Origin: Planctomycetes bacterium B3_Pla
GTDB lineage: Bacteria > Planctomycetota > Phycisphaerae > Sedimentisphaerales > Anaerobacaceae
Reading direction: 5' to 3'
Length of the DNA: 64,000 bases
Assembly: GCA_005223045.1 (NCBI GenBank)
Contig: NJBM01000001.1
Coordinates: 434,001 to 498,000, forward strand
The notes beneath the pieces were generated by a model, which was not told where the DNA came from, searched no databases, and worked only from the letters and a program-made list of their open reading frames with translations. Of the stretch, positions 26,193 to 34,737 are shown piece after piece; the first letter of the stretch is position 1, and each line of letters opens with the position of its first letter. The translations under genes and the position numbers were made by a program.

Positions 26193-27023
26193 TCATTTGA
26201 ATCGAATTGATTTGAACCTCTTCATCTGCTCGGTGATAGCGACCTCGGACGGCAGTCTCTCCACGCTCGACGCTCCATAGAAGCCGTTTACGCCTTTCGT
26301 GTTCCGCAGGACATACTCGGCGTCGTCAGGCATGGAAATCGGACCGCCGTGACAGAGCACGATGGCGTCAGGGTTGACCGACTTGGCCGCGTCGCATATT
26401 TCCTGGACTTTGTCCGGCGATTGCTCGAGCGTCAGGGCGGTAGAGGCGCCTATAGCACCCTTGGTGGTCAGTCCCATGTGAGCAACAACCACGTCCGCGC
26501 CGGCCTCGGCCATGGCCTGTGCTTCGTTGACATTGAATGCGTATGGCGAGGTAAATAGATCAAGCCCGTGCGCTTTGTGAATCATGTCGACCTCCAGGCC
26601 GTACCCCATGCCGGTTTCCTCCAGGTTGGCGCGGAACCGGCCGTCGCAGAGACCAACGGTGGGGAAGTTCTGTACGCCGGAGAATCCCGCGTCGCGCACC
26701 TGTTTAAGGAACACATCCATCAGGCGGGTGGGATCGGTGCCGCACACACCGGCAAGAACAGGCGTATCTTCGACGATCGTGAGCACCTCGCCTGCCATTT
26801 CCATCACAATTCCATTGGCATCCCCGTATGGCATACAACCGGCCAACGAACCCCTGCCGTTCATTCGGAAGCGGCCCGAGTTGTATATAATCAACAGATC
26901 AACGCCTCCCGCTTCCTGGCACTTCGCACTGATTCCATTACCCGCACCTCCCCCGATGATCGGAACGCCATCTGCGATACGTTTACGCAGACGCTCCAGA
27001 ACCTGCTGTCTGGTGAATGACAT
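26193..27023 (-). CDS. PEP hydrolase-like TIM-barrel protein (Tm-1 C-terminal half)
   Basis: 276 aa, cytoplasmic. Motifs of the 'phosphoenolpyruvate hydrolase family' barrel are clear: IIGGGAGNGISAKCQEAGG, DLLIIYNSGRFRMNGRGSLA, VLAGVCGTDPTRLMDVFLKQ, GVQNFPTVGLCDGRFRANLE, VVAHMGLTTKGAIGAS and VLCHGGPISMPDDAEYVL. It starts 2 bp after the stop of the Tm-1-like ATP-binding gene, so the two are surely co-translated. In plants the homologous domains are fused in one protein (tomato Tm-1, a viral replicase inhibitor), which argues that the two bacterial products work as a complex. The chemical reaction is not established. Confidence 0.9.
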   Translation of the reverse strand: MSFTRQQVLERLRKRIADGVPIIGGGAGNGISAKCQEAGGVDLLIIYNSGRFRMNGRGSLAGCMPYGDANGIVMEMAGEVLTIVEDTPVLAGVCGTDPTRLMDVFLKQVRDAGFSGVQNFPTVGLCDGRFRANLEETGMGYGLEVDMIHKAHGLDLFTSPYAFNVNEAQAMAEAGADVVVAHMGLTTKGAIGASTALTLEQSPDKVQEICDAAKSVNPDAIVLCHGGPISMPDDAEYVLRNTKGVNGFYGASSVERLPSEVAITEQMKRFKSIRFK

Positions 27024-27025
27024 GA

Positions 27026-28264
27026 CTATCTCCTTACTTGCTGTTTGGCCTGTTCGATCAGGTCGAGCATCATCTCGACGGCTTTGGCCGAGAACTCCGG
27101 GTCGTTGATATTGTTGTCCATCTCCACTACGGCAACACCTTCCTTCAAGTCGGACTTGATGGCGCCGAACATCGCTTCGTCGGCCAGGCGGTCACAGAAC
27201 GGTTGACCATCCCCGTCGAGAATGGACACGCCTTTGAGAGGAATGAGAAAGGCAACCGGGCCTTTGGCCGCATTCGCTTTTTCTGCGAACACTTTTCCCA
27301 TCCTCTTATTCTCTTCTTTGTTTGTGCGCATCAATGTCACAGACGGATTCCACTCGTAGAACGTGCGTTTCGCCTTTTTGTACTTTTCCGGGACAGTATC
27401 GAGTCCGCCGAAGTTAGCCATGTCAACACAGCCCGGTACGATAAGATGTGGTATCCCCCTTTGCCCGGGCGCGTCAAGCCGTTCCGTTCCGGCGTCGAAC
27501 ATCCCTCCACATACAGTGTCGGCCCACTCGGTTGTTGTGATGTCGAGAACCGCGTCCACCAGCCCTTCGTGTACCAGACCTTCCATTGTCTTGCCGCCGG
27601 TGCCGGTGGCGTGAAAGATCAGAACCTCGTAGCCCTTTGCGGAAAGCCTTTTAGCGCAGTCGTTGACGCATTCGGTAGTGTTGCCGAACATCGACGCTGC
27701 AATGACCGGCCTGTCCTCCTTGCTCTCGGAAATGTCAGCCTCCACCATTCCACAGATAGCGCCGGCTGCGCGAGAAAAGATGATTCTCGATACGCGGTTG
27801 ATGCCCGCTACGTCAACAATGGAGGGAATCATCGTGATATCTTTTGTCCCAACGTAGGCCGCGACATCGCCCGATGCGGCAGTCGATACGCAAACCTTGG
27901 GTATGCCAATCGGCAGTGCCCGCATTGCGGCGGTGACAACCGTGGTTCCTCCTGTGCCGCCCATGCCGATGATGCCGTCGATTTTTCCCTGATCGTGGAG
28001 CGACTTGACGATTGCCGGCGCTCCGGCACACATGACCTTCATTGCCCGGCCGCGGTCTTTTTTCTCTCGAAGTCGCTCAAGATTTGTGCCGCCGGCCTCG
28101 GCAACCTTATCCGCCTCTACGTCCACCGGGAAAAGGTCGGTCGATCCCAGTACCGCCGTGTTTACCGCGAGCACCTCGTGGCCTCCGGCAAGTATGCATT
28201 CGCGCAGGAACGCATACTCCGGGCCTTTGGTGTCAAATGCTCCGATCATACATATCTTCTTCAT
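27026..28264 (-). CDS. Tm-1-like ATP-binding (UPF0261) protein
   Basis: 412 aa from the ATG at 28262-28264, where MKKICMIGAFDTKGPEYAFL matches the family start; an in-frame upstream ATG (28330) would add 22 unlikely residues. Characteristic blocks: IIGMGGTGGTTVVTAAMRAL, VSTAASGDVAAYVGTKDITM, FHATGTGGKTMEGLVHEGLV, LIVPGCVDMANFGG and the ending PLKGVSILDGDGQPF. The N-terminal half of plant Tm-1 has this fold and binds ATP. First gene of a two-gene operon with the PEP-hydrolase-like barrel. Widespread in environmental bacteria, often near carbohydrate genes; metabolic role unresolved. Confidence 0.92.
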   Translation of the reverse strand: MKKICMIGAFDTKGPEYAFLRECILAGGHEVLAVNTAVLGSTDLFPVDVEADKVAEAGGTNLERLREKKDRGRAMKVMCAGAPAIVKSLHDQGKIDGIIGMGGTGGTTVVTAAMRALPIGIPKVCVSTAASGDVAAYVGTKDITMIPSIVDVAGINRVSRIIFSRAAGAICGMVEADISESKEDRPVIAASMFGNTTECVNDCAKRLSAKGYEVLIFHATGTGGKTMEGLVHEGLVDAVLDITTTEWADTVCGGMFDAGTERLDAPGQRGIPHLIVPGCVDMANFGGLDTVPEKYKKAKRTFYEWNPSVTLMRTNKEENKRMGKVFAEKANAAKGPVAFLIPLKGVSILDGDGQPFCDRLADEAMFGAIKSDLKEGVAVVEMDNNINDPEFSAKAVEMMLDLIEQAKQQVRR

Positions 28265-28364
28265 CCCAGGTCCTTTCTTGCCGCAGAAAGCTCTTGAGGA
28301 CAAGTATATTTGATCCGGTGTGGATAGCAAGAAAACGATTGTCGAGACAAAGGCCGTGAAGTGC

Positions 28365-28393
28365 TTGTCTTTGTTTGCAGCTCCTGATACAAT
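28365..28393 (+). promoter_or_regulatory. Sigma70-type promoter of the PD40/CxxCH/HEAT gene
   Basis: TTGTCT (28365-28370) and TACAAT (28388-28393) are separated by exactly 17 bp, 57 bp before the ATG at 28450. A GAGGAG Shine-Dalgarno (28439-28444) lies between. It sits in the divergent gap with the Tm-1-like operon. Confidence 0.6.
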
Positions 28394-28449
28394 GGCGGCA
28401 CGACGATCAAGTCGTTAGGCAAGAATATGTTGATGCGCCGAGGAGAATC

Positions 28450-31400
28450 ATGGCAAGAAAAACGAGCAACCTGCTACCTGCACTTTTGATAATCATTCAC
28501 GTATGCGTGACGGCCAGTTCCTTCGGCCAGCAGCATAATCCCGACCTGGCCGGGGCCCGCTGGATCTGGACGTCCCCTTCCCCCACCGCCATCGGCGAAT
28601 GGGAATGCTATACCCGAAAGACTTTCGAGCTGTCCGGCAAAGCCACATCCGCTGTCGTTCTTATCACTGCCGACAACGTCTATGAGTTGTACGTCAACGG
28701 CATGCATATCGGCGAAGACGGCGGATCCGACGCTATCTACTGGCGATCCGTCGAACGCTATGATATCGGCAAGCTTCTAAGACCGGGCAAAAATGTCATT
28801 GCCGCACGCGCTAAATCGCTCGGCGGCTTCGCAGGTCTGGTGATTGCCGTCCGTATCGAGATCGAAGACGGGCAACCTGTCGAGTTCTATACTGACAATA
28901 CCTGGCCCGGGCAGAAAACTTTCGACGACAACTGGAACCAGATAGACTACGACAGCAGCCGATGGCCCCGGGTCCTGGCTCTGCACCCCGTCGGCAAAGG
29001 TACCTGGGGCAACATAACCTATCCCGATCCGGTCAGCCCCATGAGCATTTCCATGCTGTCCTGGATGGAAATCGGCCCCGACTTCAAATGGCCTGGCGGT
29101 GTCGTTTTCGTTCGCGATTATGTCCCCCTGGTCGAACCGGCCAACTTCACTGTTTCGGTCCTCGGCTCTCGGGCTTATTTCGAGCACGACGCCGCCTGTC
29201 CTCCGGCGCTCGGCCGAAAGCTCTGCAAGCTTGTCCCGGCAAGCCCCGACGGAGAACTCACATTGCTGCACGATGCGGGCACAGGTCTTATCGCAGCCCC
29301 CTGCGTCTCCTGGGACGGCAGGACCATCTACTTTTCCATGGTCAAAGCGGGCGACAAGTTCTTCCACGTTTACTCCATCAACGCCGACGGCTCCGATCTG
29401 GTCCAGCTCACCGATGGTCCCTATCACGATTACGAACCGGCCCAGCTTCCGGACGGCCGGATCATGTTTTGCTCCACAAGACTCGGCAGCAGGGACGAAT
29501 ATCACGGCAACTTTGCCTCGGCCATTTTCGGCATGAACGATGACGGCTCAAATATCACTCCCATCACTTACCACATCGTTGCCGACCACGAACCCAAAGT
29601 CACCGCGCACGGCAGCATCGCCTTTGTGCGATGCGACAACTTCTTCGAGCGCGCCAAGGTGGAAACGCGGATACATCACATTCGCCCCGACGGCGCCGGC
29701 GGGATGGCTGTCCTCGGACCCGACAGGTCTGCCATCGGATTTGACCGGATCTATGCCGCCGAGCGTAACTCCGCATGGCTCAGGCAAAACGGCTTCGGAT
29801 CAGTCGCCCCGCTTGCCGACGGGCGCGTCGCCGCGATCTGTCAAAACGGCCTGGTTGCCTCTGGTCTGTTCGACTCGGGCACGTCCCAATTTGAAAAAGC
29901 GCCGATTGGTTTTGTCCCCTTCGACGTTTCAGGCCTGCCCGACGGCCGGCTCTTGTGCACGGGGCCGGGCCGAAGCTGGATTGGGCTGATCGACTGGAAA
30001 ACCGGAAAAACCGCCAAGATTCTCTCGCTCGACAAAATCCACTCGCCTGTTTACCTCGGCCCGCAATCCAGACCGCCGATTCTCGCAAGCCAACTGCCCG
30101 CCGGCACAAAAAACGACCAGCCCAAGACCGGCTTGCTGCTGTGCCAGAGCGTTTTCGACACCAAGCAGACCAACGCGGACATATCCCGCATAAAGGCCGT
30201 CCGTATTGTCCAGGGCAAGCCATTCACATTGCGCTCCGCTATGCACCGCTTCGATCACATCGGAGTCGAGGGAGTTGAGCTGGGAACCGTGCCGCTGGCG
30301 CCGGACGGTTCGTTCTATGTCGAAGTGCCCGCCGACGTTGCCTTGTCGATCCAGGCCATCGACGCCGAAGGTCGATCCATTATCAACGAGACCACGTGGA
30401 TTTATGTCCGCCCGGGCGAACGCCTTTCCTGTACCGGTTGCCACAACCGTCGCGCAACCGCCCCCAGATCCACGACAATGCCAATGGCTGCGCGCTTCGG
30501 ACCAGTCAAGCTCCTCGGTCGGGCGGCGCCGCACCGCTTCCGAGCCAACAACGCCGCTAACGGCGGCGCCCTTAACCTTCAATTCGACCGATTCCGCGAG
30601 GCCGCCGCCATAACACTTTTCCCCGTCACTCCAGATCCGGACGGCTCTCTGAATCGCGCTGCCGACATTGTGCAACTGAGTAAGCGGTTGCAATCTGAGG
30701 ACATCCTCGAACGAATTTCCGCCGCACGGAATCTCGCCTTGCTCCGGGATCGATCCAGTGTTCCTGCACTCGTCAAAGCCCTCAGGGACTCATCGCCGCA
30801 GGTCCGCAGAAGTGCCGCCTTAGCTCTGGCTGCCTGTGGAGACCGTTCTGCTGTCAAACCGCTGCTTGAGACTCTTGATGATCGAGATGCCTTTGCCGCT
30901 CAGGCCGCCAATATCGCTCTGGAGAATCTGACCGCTCACTCTGTGGGCTTTAATCCATTTTTCGGCCAGTCAAAAGCCAACAAGTGGAACCAGTATTTTG
31001 CCCGAAACAACTTCTCGGCAATTGAAGCGCATCTGATCGGAATGCTTTCGTCGGGTGATGCAGTTTCGCAATTAAGCGCTGTCAGGGCTATTGGACATGT
31101 AGGTTCAGAAGACGGCAAAGCCGCCCTGAGAGATTTTATCGCGCAGAATCCCAATGCCTCACTGCGTGTAATCATTGCCGCCATTCGTTCTCTCGGTTAT
31201 CTACGCGACACCCAGGCCATACCGCTATTGATAAAGATTTTTCGCAGCAACATGACAAAAGACCCCGGCAAGGCCCCCGATCTGCATGAATTAGGCTGGC
31301 TTCAAAAGCCCGTCTATCTGACGGCTACCGCCGCCGAAGCCCTCGGCAGAATCGGCTCCCGTGAAGCGGTGGAGCCTCTGGTTCGATCCATGCCCGATCT

Positions 31401-32385
31401 TCTCGACTTCTGGAAGTACACCTTCTGGTGCGGCGACCATTCCTGGCTCATGGGCTGTCAGTCTTCGCCGATTCACTATCGCATCCTGGAAGCCATCGAC
31501 CGGACACAGGCAGAAGTTATTGTCGATTTTCGATTGCCCATTGACGATTTGCAACAATCGAAAATCGAAAATCGCAAATCGAAAAATGCGACGGTCGATC
31601 ATATCGTCCCGGCCATACTCAGGTCCATCCCCATCGATACCGACCGGGCACTGCTCTACGAAACCGACAGCTACGAAAACCTCGTCGCCCGCGTCATCGC
31701 CGGAAGCAACCTCGATCAACAGGTCCTCGAAACCTGCCTGGCCGTGTTAGGCGACCCGGATGCGAGAGAAGCCGATAATCTCAAAGAGGCTGCCGGCGCC
31801 TCTCCGCCGGCCATCTCCGTTCTGCCGCACGATCCCGAGTCCCGTGCAGCGCAGATTCTCTCGATTGTCTGCCTCGATACAAAATACGCGCAGCGCCTCC
31901 GAGAGGTTTTCAATCGTTACCGCGCAATGCCGCCTTCGCGCCCCCGATCCTGGGTCTGCTTCTACATAGCGAGACTCCTCGGCAGGCTCGGGCGTCACGA
32001 AAGCATCGATACGCTTATCGCGGCCCTCGAAGATGACGCCAAAGAAGCGTCGTTCGGCTATGAAGACCCGCCCAACGTTTTCGTGTACAAAGCCATGACT
32101 CCCTTCTACCGTGCCGCTGCGGCCGACGCCCTCGGCCGCATCAATAGCCCCCGCGCCGTCGGCGTACTAATCGAGACGTTAACCGATTATGACAATTCCG
32201 TCTCGGTCCGAAACGCCGCCGCGAACGCACTGTTGCGTCTGGGCGAACACGTATCCGCAGACCGGCTCGGTGATATCGCCAGGACTTATCCCGACGTTAC
32301 TACACGGCGCACATTATTACAGGTGTGCCGCCAGCACCGTAAGGTGTCCTCCAAGCAGGTAGGGTGCGATGAATCGCACCGATAA
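28450..32385 (+). CDS. Exported PD40 beta-propeller / CxxCH / HEAT-repeat protein
   Basis: 1311 aa from ATG 28450 (GAGGAG 5 bp ahead). Signal peptide SNLLPALLIIIHVCVTASSF. Domains in order: an N-terminal jelly roll (about 30-170; RWIWTSPSPTAIGEWECYTRK, YELYVNGMHIGEDGG); PD40/TolB-like propeller blades (about 270-560; PCVSWDGRTIYFSM, LPDGRIMFCSTRLGS); a haem c-type site C661-x-x-C664-H665 in ERLSCTGCHNRRA; and HEAT repeats from about 744 onward (AARNLALLRDRSSVPALVKA). The propeller plus CxxCH arrangement recalls the hydrazine synthase alpha-subunit-like proteins of Planctomycetes, but nothing indicates anammox. Possibly an extracytoplasmic redox or binding protein. In-frame repeats encode about residues 1025-1045 and the C-terminal tail. 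Confidence 0.85.
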   Translation: MARKTSNLLPALLIIIHVCVTASSFGQQHNPDLAGARWIWTSPSPTAIGEWECYTRKTFELSGKATSAVVLITADNVYELYVNGMHIGEDGGSDAIYWRSVERYDIGKLLRPGKNVIAARAKSLGGFAGLVIAVRIEIEDGQPVEFYTDNTWPGQKTFDDNWNQIDYDSSRWPRVLALHPVGKGTWGNITYPDPVSPMSISMLSWMEIGPDFKWPGGVVFVRDYVPLVEPANFTVSVLGSRAYFEHDAACPPALGRKLCKLVPASPDGELTLLHDAGTGLIAAPCVSWDGRTIYFSMVKAGDKFFHVYSINADGSDLVQLTDGPYHDYEPAQLPDGRIMFCSTRLGSRDEYHGNFASAIFGMNDDGSNITPITYHIVADHEPKVTAHGSIAFVRCDNFFERAKVETRIHHIRPDGAGGMAVLGPDRSAIGFDRIYAAERNSAWLRQNGFGSVAPLADGRVAAICQNGLVASGLFDSGTSQFEKAPIGFVPFDVSGLPDGRLLCTGPGRSWIGLIDWKTGKTAKILSLDKIHSPVYLGPQSRPPILASQLPAGTKNDQPKTGLLLCQSVFDTKQTNADISRIKAVRIVQGKPFTLRSAMHRFDHIGVEGVELGTVPLAPDGSFYVEVPADVALSIQAIDAEGRSIINETTWIYVRPGERLSCTGCHNRRATAPRSTTMPMAARFGPVKLLGRAAPHRFRANNAANGGALNLQFDRFREAAAITLFPVTPDPDGSLNRAADIVQLSKRLQSEDILERISAARNLALLRDRSSVPALVKALRDSSPQVRRSAALALAACGDRSAVKPLLETLDDRDAFAAQAANIALENLTAHSVGFNPFFGQSKANKWNQYFARNNFSAIEAHLIGMLSSGDAVSQLSAVRAIGHVGSEDGKAALRDFIAQNPNASLRVIIAAIRSLGYLRDTQAIPLLIKIFRSNMTKDPGKAPDLHELGWLQKPVYLTATAAEALGRIGSREAVEPLVRSMPDLLDFWKYTFWCGDHSWLMGCQSSPIHYRILEAIDRTQAEVIVDFRLPIDDLQQSKIENRKSKNATVDHIVPAILRSIPIDTDRALLYETDSYENLVARVIAGSNLDQQVLETCLAVLGDPDAREADNLKEAAGASPPAISVLPHDPESRAAQILSIVCLDTKYAQRLREVFNRYRAMPPSRPRSWVCFYIARLLGRLGRHESIDTLIAALEDDAKEASFGYEDPPNVFVYKAMTPFYRAAAADALGRINSPRAVGVLIETLTDYDNSVSVRNAAANALLRLGEHVSADRLGDIARTYPDVTTRRTLLQVCRQHRKVSSKQVGCDESHR
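31524..31584. repeat. In-frame CGATTTTCGATTG / CAATCGAAAATCG inverted repeat
   Basis: Arms at 31524-31536 and 31555-31567, followed by an AAATCGCAAATCG tail. It lies inside the HEAT part of the 28450 gene, encoding DFRLPIDDLQQSKIENRKSK with no frame disturbance. Related AATCGCAAATCG sequence occurs in the non-coding region near 14755. Confidence 0.75.
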
Positions 32386-32424
32386 TGTGGGAATATGTAA
32401 ATGGTGCGATTCATCGCACCCTAC
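32359..32424. repeat. 66 bp hairpin element, copy 1
   Basis: Ends GTAGGGTGCGATGAATCGCA and its reverse complement TGCGATTCATCGCACCCTAC; each arm contains the palindrome GGTGCGAT-ATCGCACC. The reverse complement matches 34647-34712 at all but two positions. It supplies the last residues and the TAA stop of the 28450 gene. Confidence 0.9.
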
Positions 32425-32452
32425 GTGGTCTCAATGATAAATATGTTGGTCA

Positions 32453-32476
32453 GTCCTGGGGACTCCTTCCGGAGAG
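32453..32476 (+). repeat. GTCCTGGGGACTCCTTCCGG hairpin repeat, intergenic copy
   Basis: Small ACTCC-TTCC-GGAG hairpin between the 66 bp element and the end of the GH172 gene; same family as copies at 14504, 15460, 22042 and 22512. Confidence 0.75.
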
Positions 32477-32488
32477 TGTTGCCAAAGC

Positions 32489-34495
32489 TCAATCCGCCCG
32501 CTCGCAAATGATGTTTGTCAGGTCCAAAGCCAGCCCCGTAGAGTCTGCGTGCTTGCCTACGAGTTTGAACAGCAGGAAATTGCGTCCTTCAGCCAGATCG
32601 AGCGTTCCAACATTTTCGCCCAGTGCTGGTTGTCTTTCGGCGGCATACAAATCCACTTCCGGTCCCACCGGCGCTTCATCCAGAAACATCTGCACCTTGG
32701 CCTGCGACGGTCCCTTGACTGCGTCAAGGCTTACTTTGTATTTGCCTGCCGCCGGCAGTTCACAAACAAAGCAGATGAAATGATGTCCGAACGAGTCGTT
32801 GTCTTCGGCCCGCAGCGAAAGAAAACGAATGTCCTTGCCGTCAAGTTTCTCAACATTCTTTGTAAGTGTTGCGTTCCTGTACGAAAATGCGCTGATCGGG
32901 ACGTTCCACCACGTTGCGAAGACGATCCGCCTGAGATCGATCACTCTCCTTTGCGCGGCCTGCGGCAGGGCAAAATCACAGGTGGGCCTGTCCAGCGAGT
33001 ACATAAACGTCACGGCACAGTAGTCATTCAGAAGGTCGTTTCCCGTGGGGGCATGTTCAATTGTCTGTAGCACGCTTGTGCGATACGCATAAGCATCGCC
33101 CAGGAACAGCCGGTATCCGCCGGTCCGGCCCAGGTGCTTTTGATATCCGAGGCAGCCGCTCAGGGGAAATGACCTCCTGTAGTCCCATCGACCCGTGACA
33201 TCGTACCACCCGCCGTTGTACAAGTCCTCCGAGCCTGTACCATGGATGACAAGTTCGCCGTCGATGGTTGTTTGATCGTCACCCTCGAAGAAATACGTAT
33301 TGCCCGACTCGAATCCCTGTGATTGCTGGATCAATCCGACGAGGTGCCCTTGCCCTTTGGTCTGGACAAATGTGAAAGGTTTGCCCTTGGTTGTGGGATT
33401 CTCTCGTCGCCATAAAGCGTAAAACCTCCCCTCGTTCTCCCGCCGAGCCACCGGCACGAACAGCACCTCCGCTTCGATCTCTGTCTCTTCGCCCGAACGG
33501 CGGTCAGAGAGCAGTTCGATTCTTGCGGACTTATCGAACGGCATCGGAAAGTAACAATAGTCCACGCCATTTGCTGTGCCCACCAGTAGAGACCTGGTTG
33601 CCGGCTCGCCCCAGGCGTAGCCGAAGAAATCCCCGGCGGGACTTAGAATTGCAGGTTCGGCGTCGCCGTCCCAGTATGCCCGAAGCACAACTGCCCGATC
33701 CTTATCAGCCAGAGCCTCCGGAGGTGAAATGCGAATTCCCACTATTCTTCCCGGACGGTCGATCTCGAAGATGCTCGCAGTCTGTTCGGGCTGCAACCGG
33801 ACTTTCGTGGCGAATTTCTCAACCGACCCGCCGGCCGGGACGGCATACGAACTGATGTCCGTCCCGTACGACTCGAATAGTCTCACGGCTTTCTCAAGAT
33901 GGCGCTCATATTCATCTGCGGGTTGTTTTGGAAAGCTCACTATTGCGGTCCCCTCAGAATATGTCGCATAGTTGATCTGGTAGAACCGCATACGCTCGGC
34001 CCTGATGAAAACCTTGCATGACTTCTGATACGTGAGCGGCACATAACTGTAGAATCCCCCGGCCCCGTATCCGACTAACGGCCGAACAAAGGTCGGATGC
34101 GTGCCTAAGAAGAGTTCACGAAACTTGACCCTTATGCTCGGCTCGCTCTCGCCGTCAAAGTAGAACTCGAGCATGTCGTCCGTTGGCGTGGGAGTCCAGA
34201 TTCTGTAGATTACGCCCGGGCCCTGCAGGTCGGCCAGAACCAGACCGTCCTCTTCCTTGCGCACGAAGGAATATTGCCCGCCGAAGCCATCGTTATTTCC
34301 GCCTGTCCGATCATAGCTGGAGACTGACGCAACCTTGATTGACTCCTTTAATGCCGCAAGCCGATCGATCCGATACACCTCCTGGATTCCAGCAGCACAA
34401 TCAACTGGCGCCGACAACTCAGTTGAATAGACGGGCAAAGAAAGCAGAACAATAACAAAAAGGTGAATTGGACGATACAATGTGTAAACGCTCAT
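32489..34495 (-). CDS. Exported DUF2961 / GH172-family glycoside hydrolase
   Basis: 668 aa with signal peptide HLFVIVLLSLPVYSTELSA. DUF2961 hallmarks are clear: VSSYDRTGGNNDGFGGQYSF, LADLQGPGVIYRIWTPTPTD, GYGAGGFYSYVPLTYQKSC, then DGELVIHGTGSEDLYNGGWY. The family is now CAZy GH172, whose characterised members act on furanosides (difructose dianhydride, alpha-D-arabinofuranose) using two double-jelly-roll units. The extra C-terminal beta-sandwich (about 560-668, ending LVGKHADSTGLALDLTNII) looks like a carbohydrate-binding module. The gene is flanked by two 66 bp hairpin elements in opposite orientation. Substrate inferred only from family. Confidence 0.9.
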   Translation of the reverse strand: MSVYTLYRPIHLFVIVLLSLPVYSTELSAPVDCAAGIQEVYRIDRLAALKESIKVASVSSYDRTGGNNDGFGGQYSFVRKEEDGLVLADLQGPGVIYRIWTPTPTDDMLEFYFDGESEPSIRVKFRELFLGTHPTFVRPLVGYGAGGFYSYVPLTYQKSCKVFIRAERMRFYQINYATYSEGTAIVSFPKQPADEYERHLEKAVRLFESYGTDISSYAVPAGGSVEKFATKVRLQPEQTASIFEIDRPGRIVGIRISPPEALADKDRAVVLRAYWDGDAEPAILSPAGDFFGYAWGEPATRSLLVGTANGVDYCYFPMPFDKSARIELLSDRRSGEETEIEAEVLFVPVARRENEGRFYALWRRENPTTKGKPFTFVQTKGQGHLVGLIQQSQGFESGNTYFFEGDDQTTIDGELVIHGTGSEDLYNGGWYDVTGRWDYRRSFPLSGCLGYQKHLGRTGGYRLFLGDAYAYRTSVLQTIEHAPTGNDLLNDYCAVTFMYSLDRPTCDFALPQAAQRRVIDLRRIVFATWWNVPISAFSYRNATLTKNVEKLDGKDIRFLSLRAEDNDSFGHHFICFVCELPAAGKYKVSLDAVKGPSQAKVQMFLDEAPVGPEVDLYAAERQPALGENVGTLDLAEGRNFLLFKLVGKHADSTGLALDLTNIICERAD

Positions 34496-34646
34496 GTATT
34501 TCTCCTTCCAAGCAGGCTGAGATTTCCCGAGACGCGAAGCGGCTCACCAATTTTGATATTTAATCTTTCCGTTTTGCCGTATTGTACCGCTCCGCGGGCA
34601 TTCTTACAACCCTTGACTCATTCATAATGCCAGCTATGATAGCCAT

Positions 34647-34712
34647 GTAGGGTGCGATGAATCGCACCATTGACATGTTCCCACATTATCGGTGCGATTC
34701 ATCGCACCCTAC
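34647..34712. repeat. 66 bp hairpin element, copy 2 (inverted relative to copy 1)
   Basis: Reverse complement of 32359-32424 with two mismatches. It lies in the divergent gap between the GH172 and GH144-type genes and ends 25 bp before the ATG at 34738, so it could affect expression of that gene. Confidence 0.9.
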
Positions 34713-34737
34713 CCGCTGGTTTAAGGGGATTCGGTAC

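Noticed and set aside
27038..28297. 419-codon plus-strand open frame
   Set aside because: Antisense shadow of the Tm-1-like gene in a GC-rich region.
28450..32385. Hydrazine synthase alpha subunit
   Set aside because: Only the propeller/CxxCH layout is similar; no beta or gamma subunit, hydrazine dehydrogenase or other anammox gene is present, and a HEAT tail is added.
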